A stretch of DNA of 10,474 nucleotides from Bordetella parapertussis (GTDB taxonomy: Bacteria; Pseudomonadota; Gammaproteobacteria; Burkholderiales; Burkholderiaceae_C), in the NCBI GenBank assembly GCA_945875935.1, contig CAMCNE010000078.1, forward strand, positions 1-10,474, written 5' to 3'. Numbering within the stretch: position 1 is the stretch's first letter; each line of letters starts with the position of its first letter. Below the pieces are notes generated by a model. The model was not told the origin of the DNA. It was given only the letters and a program-made list of their open reading frames with translations, and made no database searches. The position numbers and the translations under genes are program-made. Shown in pieces: positions 6,905 through 10,474 of this stretch.

Positions 6905-9555
6905 GGGAGGCTCTCGGTGGGTGGCAAGTCGTTGTCGTCGCCGGGTTGGGTTTCGGTGTGGCTGTCGGATGCATTCACGTCGTTTTCGACGATGCGCTGC
7001 AAACCGCTCAGGGTGGAGCCTGCATCGAGCGCGATCAATGTCACGCCCTGAGTGGTGCGACCCAGCTCTCGAATTTCAGACACGCGTGTGCGCACCAGCA
7101 CGCCCTTGTCGGTGATCAGCATGATCTCGTCATCAGGGCGCACCAGCGTTGCCGCGACGACCTTGCCTTTGTGATCGGTCTGCCGGATGGCGATCATTCC
7201 TTTGGTGCCGCGACCATGGCGCGTGTACTCGGTGATGCTGCTGCGCTTGCCAAAGCCGTTCGCGGTGGCCGTCAGAACACTTTGGGTCTCGTCTTCGGCC
7301 ACCAGCATGGCAATCACGCCTTGACCATCCTCGAGCATCATCCCGCGCACGCCGCGGGCATTGCGACCCATCGGGCGCACGTCGTTCTCGTCAAAGCGAA
7401 CGGCCTTAGCCGCATCGCTGAAAAGCATCACATCGTGCCGTCCGTCGGTGAGTGCGGCGCCAATCAGAAAGTCCCCCTCGTCCAGGTCGATCGCGATGAT
7501 TCCCGCCTTACGCGGGTTGCTGAACTCGTCGAGAGACGTCTTCTTGACGGTGCCGCCTGCGGTGGCCATGAACACGAAACGGTCTGCGGGGAAGGTTCTT
7601 GCATCACCCGTCAGCGGCAACACCACATTCACCTTTTCGCCGGGCAAAAGCGGGAACATGTTGACGATCGGCTTGCCGCGTGCGTTGCGCGAGCCTTGCG
7701 GAACCTCCCAGACCTTCAGCCAGTAGACGCGCCCCTTGTTGGTGAAACACAGGATGTAGTCGTGGGTGTTCGCGATGAACAACTGCTCGACCCAGTCGTC
7801 TTCCTTGGTCTGGGTCGCTTGCTTGCCACGACCGCCGCGCTTTTGTGCACTGTATTCAGCCAGCGGCTGACTCTTGAAGTAGCCGGTGTGACTGAGCGTC
7901 ACCACCATGTCAGTTGGCGTGATCAGGTCTTCAGTGCCCAGATCCTGCGCGTTGTGTTCGATGAAGCTGCGACGCGCGCCGATCTTTGTTTGACCGAACT
8001 CCTGCTTGATGGCCGCCAGCTCGTCGCTGATGATCGCGGTGACTCGCTCGGGCGTGGACAGGATGTTGAGCAGGTCGGCGATGGTGGTCATCACCTCTTT
8101 GTATTCGCTGATGATCTTGTCTTGCTCAAGCCCGGTCAGCCGCTGCAGACGCATCTGCAGGATTTCGCCAGCCTGGTCTTCGCTCAGGCGGTACAGGCCA
8201 TCCGATTGCAGTCCGAAACTCTTGTGCAGACCTTCGGGGCGGAAGGCTTCGCGCCCACCCGGAGCTTCACCTTCGGCGCGGGCCAGCATCTCGCGCACCA
8301 TCGACGAATCCCAGCTCTTGCTCATCAGCGCGGCTTTGGCCACCGGCGGTGTGGGCGATGCCTTGATGGTCTCGATGAACTCGTCGATGTTGGCCAGCGC
8401 CACGGCCAAGCCTTCGAGCACATGACCGCGTTCGCGAGCCTTACGCAGCTCGAACACGGTTCTGCGGGTGACGACTTCTCGGCGGTGCTCAAGAAACACC
8501 GCAATCAGGTCTTTCAAATTGCAAAGCTTCGGCTGGTTGTCGATCAGCGCAACCATGTTGATGCCAAAGGTGTCCTGTAACTGCGTTTGTTTGTAAAGGT
8601 TGTTCAGCACAACCTCAGGCACCTCACCGCGCTTGAGTTCGATCACCACGCGCATGCCGTCCTTGTCGGACTCGTCCTGGATGTGGCTGATGCCCTCCAG
8701 CTTTTTCTCATGGACCAGCTCGGCCATGCGTTCGAGCAGGTTCTTCTTGTTCACCTGATAAGGGATTTCGTCAACGATGATTGCCTGACGCTGTCCCTTG
8801 TCGATGTCCTCGAAGTGGCACTTGGCCCGCATCACCACGCGTCCTCGGCCGGTGCGGTAGCCGTCGCGCACGCCGCTGAGCCCGTGGATGATCCCGGCGG
8901 TGGGAAAGTCTGGCGCCGGAATGATCTCCATCAACTCATCGATGGTGGCTTGCGGGTTCTTGAGCAGGTGCAAGCAGCCGTCGACCACCTCATTGAGGTT
9001 GTGCGGCGGAATGTTGGTCGCCATGCCCACCGCAATGCCGCCTGATCCATTGACCAGGAGGTTGGGCAGGCGGCTTGGCAAAACGAGCGGCTCTTTTTCG
9101 CTGCCGTCGTAGTTGGGGCCGAAGTTGACGGTTTCCTTGTCCAGATCGGCCAGCATTTCGTGGGCGATCTTGGACAGGCGAATTTCGGTGTAACGCATCG
9201 CGGCGGCGTTATCGCCATCCACCGACCCGAAATTTCCTTGCCCATCAACCAGCATGTGACGCAGGGAAAAATCCTGCGCCATCCGAACGATGGTGTCGTA
9301 GACCGACTGGTCTCCGTGCGGGTGATATTTACCGATCACGTCACCAACGATGCGGGCCGACTTCTTGTAGGGTCGATTCCAGTCGTTGTTCAACTCGTGC
9401 ATCGCAAACAGCACGCGCCGGTGAACGGGCTTCAGACCGTCTCGTGCATCTGGGAGCGCACGCCCGACGATCACACTCATGGCGTAGTCCAGATACGACC
9501 GCCGCATCTCCTCTTCGAGGCTGACAGGCAGTGTTTCTTTGGCGAACTGGCTCAT
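6901..9555 (-). CDS. gyrA: DNA gyrase subunit A (GyrA)
   Basis: GyrA is the breakage-reunion subunit of the A2B2 type II topoisomerase that introduces negative supercoils. The protein has 884 residues (E. coli 875). Numbering of the N-terminal part coincides with E. coli: the catalytic Tyr122 lies in AAAMRYTE (117-124) with Arg121 beside it. The quinolone-resistance region reads HPHGDQSVYD (78-87), so position 83 is Gln, not Ser/Thr, while Asp87 is kept. The tower and coiled-coil regions follow. The GyrA box QKRGGRG (571-577) opens the C-terminal six-bladed beta-pinwheel, with repeated blade motifs such as RGRP-like NARGKP (624-629), RNARGVRG (731-738) and GRGTKGM (781-787). A short acidic tail ends the protein. 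The ATG at 9555 matches the family N-terminus; an in-frame GTG at 9603 would add 16 residues of no family likeness. No clear Shine-Dalgarno precedes ATG 9555. The gene heads the minus-strand operon, and its TGA overlaps the next ATG. Confidence 0.98.
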   Translation of the reverse strand: MSQFAKETLPVSLEEEMRRSYLDYAMSVIVGRALPDARDGLKPVHRRVLFAMHELNNDWNRPYKKSARIVGDVIGKYHPHGDQSVYDTIVRMAQDFSLRHMLVDGQGNFGSVDGDNAAAMRYTEIRLSKIAHEMLADLDKETVNFGPNYDGSEKEPLVLPSRLPNLLVNGSGGIAVGMATNIPPHNLNEVVDGCLHLLKNPQATIDELMEIIPAPDFPTAGIIHGLSGVRDGYRTGRGRVVMRAKCHFEDIDKGQRQAIIVDEIPYQVNKKNLLERMAELVHEKKLEGISHIQDESDKDGMRVVIELKRGEVPEVVLNNLYKQTQLQDTFGINMVALIDNQPKLCNLKDLIAVFLEHRREVVTRRTVFELRKARERGHVLEGLAVALANIDEFIETIKASPTPPVAKAALMSKSWDSSMVREMLARAEGEAPGGREAFRPEGLHKSFGLQSDGLYRLSEDQAGEILQMRLQRLTGLEQDKIISEYKEVMTTIADLLNILSTPERVTAIISDELAAIKQEFGQTKIGARRSFIEHNAQDLGTEDLITPTDMVVTLSHTGYFKSQPLAEYSAQKRGGRGKQATQTKEDDWVEQLFIANTHDYILCFTNKGRVYWLKVWEVPQGSRNARGKPIVNMFPLLPGEKVNVVLPLTGDARTFPADRFVFMATAGGTVKKTSLDEFSNPRKAGIIAIDLDEGDFLIGAALTDGRHDVMLFSDAAKAVRFDENDVRPMGRNARGVRGMMLEDGQGVIAMLVAEDETQSVLTATANGFGKRSSITEYTRHGRGTKGMIAIRQTDHKGKVVAATLVRPDDEIMLITDKGVLVRTRVSEIRELGRTTQGVTLIALDAGSTLSGLQRIVENDVNASDSHTETQPGDDNDLPPTESLP

Positions 9556-9624
9556 GCTGGGATGCGCGATTTGCGCAGGTTGGAGGGTGGATTTGAAGGC
9601 CACCGGCGTGGGGCAATCCTGTCA

Positions 9625-9630
9625 ATTGTA
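9625..9630 (-). promoter_or_regulatory. Candidate -10 element of the gyrA promoter
   Basis: TACAAT on the minus strand matches the sigma70 -10 consensus at five of six positions and lies 69 nt before the gyrA ATG. The expected -35 window (about 9647-9653) shows no good hexamer; TTGCGC at 9653-9658 is 22 nt away, too far for normal spacing. The call rests on the hexamer and its position alone. Transcription from here would still include the GTG at 9603. Confidence 0.3.
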
Positions 9631-9642
9631 GGGTCCGCAGTC

Positions 9643-9660
9643 TGTTGCCATCGCGCAACA
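9643..9660. repeat. 6-bp inverted repeat in gyrA/ompA intergenic region
   Basis: TGTTGC at 9643-9648 is the reverse complement of GCAACA at 9655-9660, with a 6-nt spacer. It lies just upstream of the candidate gyrA -10, about where a -35 or an operator would be. A second 5-bp inverted repeat (GGCGC 9664-9668 with GCGCC 9675-9679) follows 3 nt later. Repeats this short occur by chance in GC-rich DNA. Confidence 0.35.
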
Positions 9661-9822
9661 CGGGGCGCAGCGTCGCGCCGCATTCAATGTCTTCTCAAGT
9701 GCCGCGAATACCCTATGGCACAATAAAAAAGTTGGCCGTCTGAGGCGTTTTCACGGCGTCGCCATGTGGCTACCAAAGTCACTCGCTAGATCTTTTTACA
9801 GATTTGTTTGCACCTTCGCTCA

Positions 9823-9828
9823 AGAGGA
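9823..9828 (+). promoter_or_regulatory. Ribosome binding site of the ompA-like gene
   Basis: AGAGGA lies 5 nt before ATG 9834 and is the strongest Shine-Dalgarno in the window, in keeping with an abundant outer-membrane protein. It fixes the start used for that gene. Confidence 0.75.
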
Positions 9829-9833
9829 AAACC

Positions 9834-10474
9834 ATGAAGAAACTAAATAAGGTGGCGTCGCTGTTTGCGGCTATGGCATTTGCTTTGACGGCGACCGCTG
9901 TAACTGCTCAAACCGCTGCAACTGCTCAGACCGCCGCGAGTGCTAAACCCGCTACGGTAGACAACTGGGTGAATCCGAACGGCCTGCCTTGGAAGAACGG
10001 TACCAACGAACTTTGCTGGCGCGATGCAAACTGGACTCCAGCGACGGCACTTCCTGGATGCGACGGCGCTCCAAAGCCCGAGCCGAAGGCTGCTCCTGAA
10101 GCTCCTGCGCCGGCCGCCGAGGTGCCCCCAGCCCCAGTGGTTCCGATGATCATCAGCGAGAAGGTGACCTTTGCGGCGGATGCCTTCTTTGACTTCGACA
10201 AGGCTGTTTTGAAGCCTGAAGGCAAGGCAAAGCTGGACGAGGTGGTGACCAAGCTCAGCAGCATCAACCTGGAAGTGATCATCGCCGTGGGTCATACCGA
10301 CTCGGTCGGCTCGGACGCCTACAACGAGAAGCTGTCGGTGCGCCGCGCTGAAGCAGTCAAGGCCTATCTGGTGGGCAAGGGTATCGAGAAGAACCGCGTT
10401 TACACCGAAGGCAAGGGCAAGAAGCAACCGGTCGCTGAAAACAAGACCGCAGCTGGCCGCGCCAAGAACCGTCG
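9834..10474 (+). CDS. ompA: OmpA/RmpM-like outer membrane protein, 3'-truncated by window edge
   Basis: The frame gives 213 residues of a protein anchoring the outer membrane to peptidoglycan; the C-terminus lies beyond the window. A signal peptide (KK at 2-3, then a hydrophobic core to about 22) ends in a TAVTA-type cleavage site before Gln26. Next come two six-residue repeats rich in Thr/Ala, then a short region with NGTNELCWRD and a second cysteine (Cys61 and Cys76, a likely disulfide). A Pro/Ala/Glu linker (about 79-104) follows, and then an OmpA C-terminal domain from about 108. That domain contains FFDFDKAVLKP (118-128), GHTDSVGSDAYN (153-164) and LSVRRAEAV (167-175). Asp156 and Arg170/171 correspond to conserved residues of the family that hold diaminopimelate. 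There is no room for an eight-stranded N-terminal barrel, so it resembles neisserial RmpM and Bordetella-type OmpA rather than E. coli OmpA. It is transcribed away from gyrA. The gene symbol is used in this broad sense. Confidence 0.92.
   Translation, partial: MKKLNKVASLFAAMAFALTATAVTAQTAATAQTAASAKPATVDNWVNPNGLPWKNGTNELCWRDANWTPATALPGCDGAPKPEPKAAPEAPAPAAEVPPAPVVPMIISEKVTFAADAFFDFDKAVLKPEGKAKLDEVVTKLSSINLEVIIAVGHTDSVGSDAYNEKLSVRRAEAVKAYLVGKGIEKNRVYTEGKGKKQPVAENKTAAGRAKNR
9903..9956 (+). repeat. Three-copy 18-nt imperfect tandem repeat in ompA-like gene
   Basis: Three 18-nt units (9903-9920, 9921-9938, 9939-9956) encode TAQTAA, TAQTAA and the diverged SAKPAT at the signal-peptide junction. Units 1 and 2 differ only at synonymous third positions. 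Unit 3 is more diverged. The unit is a whole number of codons, so copy-number change would keep the frame. Confidence 0.7.

Larger units (their letters stand above)
9556..9833. promoter_or_regulatory. Divergent gyrA / ompA intergenic control region
   Basis: These 278 nt lie between two genes read in opposite directions, so promoters for both must be here. On the minus strand the best gyrA element is a TACAAT -10 (9625-9630), with no good -35 at normal spacing. On the plus strand the ompA side holds TTTTCA (9748-9753), then 17 nt and TACCAA (9771-9776), a weak sigma70-like pair. The 45 nt before ompA are AT-rich, which suits an accessible leader. Two short inverted repeats (9643-9660 and 9664-9679) sit between the two promoter zones. 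No coding frame in the gap looks real. Confidence 0.6.

Noticed and set aside
6946..8580. Long plus-strand open frame (544 codons) opposite gyrA
   Set aside because: It lies entirely antisense to a gyrA with intact motifs. Its translation is His/Gln/Val-rich with no recognisable domain, as expected for a mirror frame of GC-rich coding DNA.
9556..9603. GTG start at 9603 extending GyrA by 16 residues
   Set aside because: The extra residues have no family likeness, while ATG 9555 begins exactly where GyrA proteins normally start and keeps E. coli numbering for Tyr122.
9620..9625. Perfect TTGACA on the minus strand upstream of gyrA as a -35 box
   Set aside because: At 17-nt spacing the -10 position reads TGGCCT, a poor match, and it would start transcription at or inside the alternative GTG region.
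9843..10427. Minus-strand open frame opposite the ompA-like gene
   Set aside because: The plus strand carries a convincing signal peptide, Shine-Dalgarno and OmpA domain. The opposite frame has no family resemblance.
1..10474. Mobile element, CRISPR array, defence island, tRNA or rRNA
   Set aside because: I saw no transposase or integrase motifs, no direct-repeat/spacer pattern, no tRNA-like cloverleaf and no foreign-looking composition. All genes are core housekeeping genes apart from one DUF2059 gene.

Overview
This window reads as a piece of core chromosome from a high-GC betaproteobacterium, most probably order Burkholderiales and family Comamonadaceae. Three things point that way: the sequence character of GyrA and S1, the fusion of EPSP synthase to cytidylate kinase in one frame, and an OmpA/RmpM-type outer-membrane protein with a Cys-Trp...Cys loop instead of a beta-barrel. 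I cannot fix the genus by eye.

Layout: nearly everything (1-9555) is one head-to-tail block on the minus strand. In transcription order it runs gyrA (DNA gyrase A), a small exported DUF2059 protein, serC (phosphoserine aminotransferase), pheA (chorismate mutase/prephenate dehydratase), tyrA (prephenate dehydrogenase), aroA-cmk (EPSP synthase fused to CMP kinase) and rpsA (ribosomal protein S1, whose 3' end lies outside the window). Junctions are tight: a 4-nt overlap gyrA/DUF2059, 7 nt to serC, an 8-nt overlap serC/pheA, 17 nt to tyrA and 8 nt to aroA-cmk. The first six genes therefore look like one translationally coupled operon. Only rpsA is set off, by a 137-nt gap that probably holds its own promoter or leader. 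On the plus strand, an ompA-like gene starts at 9834 and runs off the right edge. It diverges from gyrA across a 278-nt intergenic region.

How the genes work together: SerC makes phosphoserine (and serves pyridoxal phosphate synthesis). The AroA half makes EPSP, the last intermediate before chorismate. PheA and TyrA split chorismate/prephenate between phenylalanine and tyrosine. The Cmk half recycles CMP, and S1 supports translation initiation. This is the widespread proteobacterial serC-pheA-(hisC)-tyrA-aroA-cmk-rpsA cluster, here without hisC and with gyrA and a DUF2059 gene at its head.

I found no mobile element, CRISPR array, tRNA/rRNA, phage gene or defence system, and nothing I would call a new biological system. 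The points worth a second look are modest: the aroA-cmk fusion, a natural Gln at GyrA position 83, the coupled DUF2059 gene, a tandem repeat at the OmpA signal-peptide junction, and small inverted repeats between genes.
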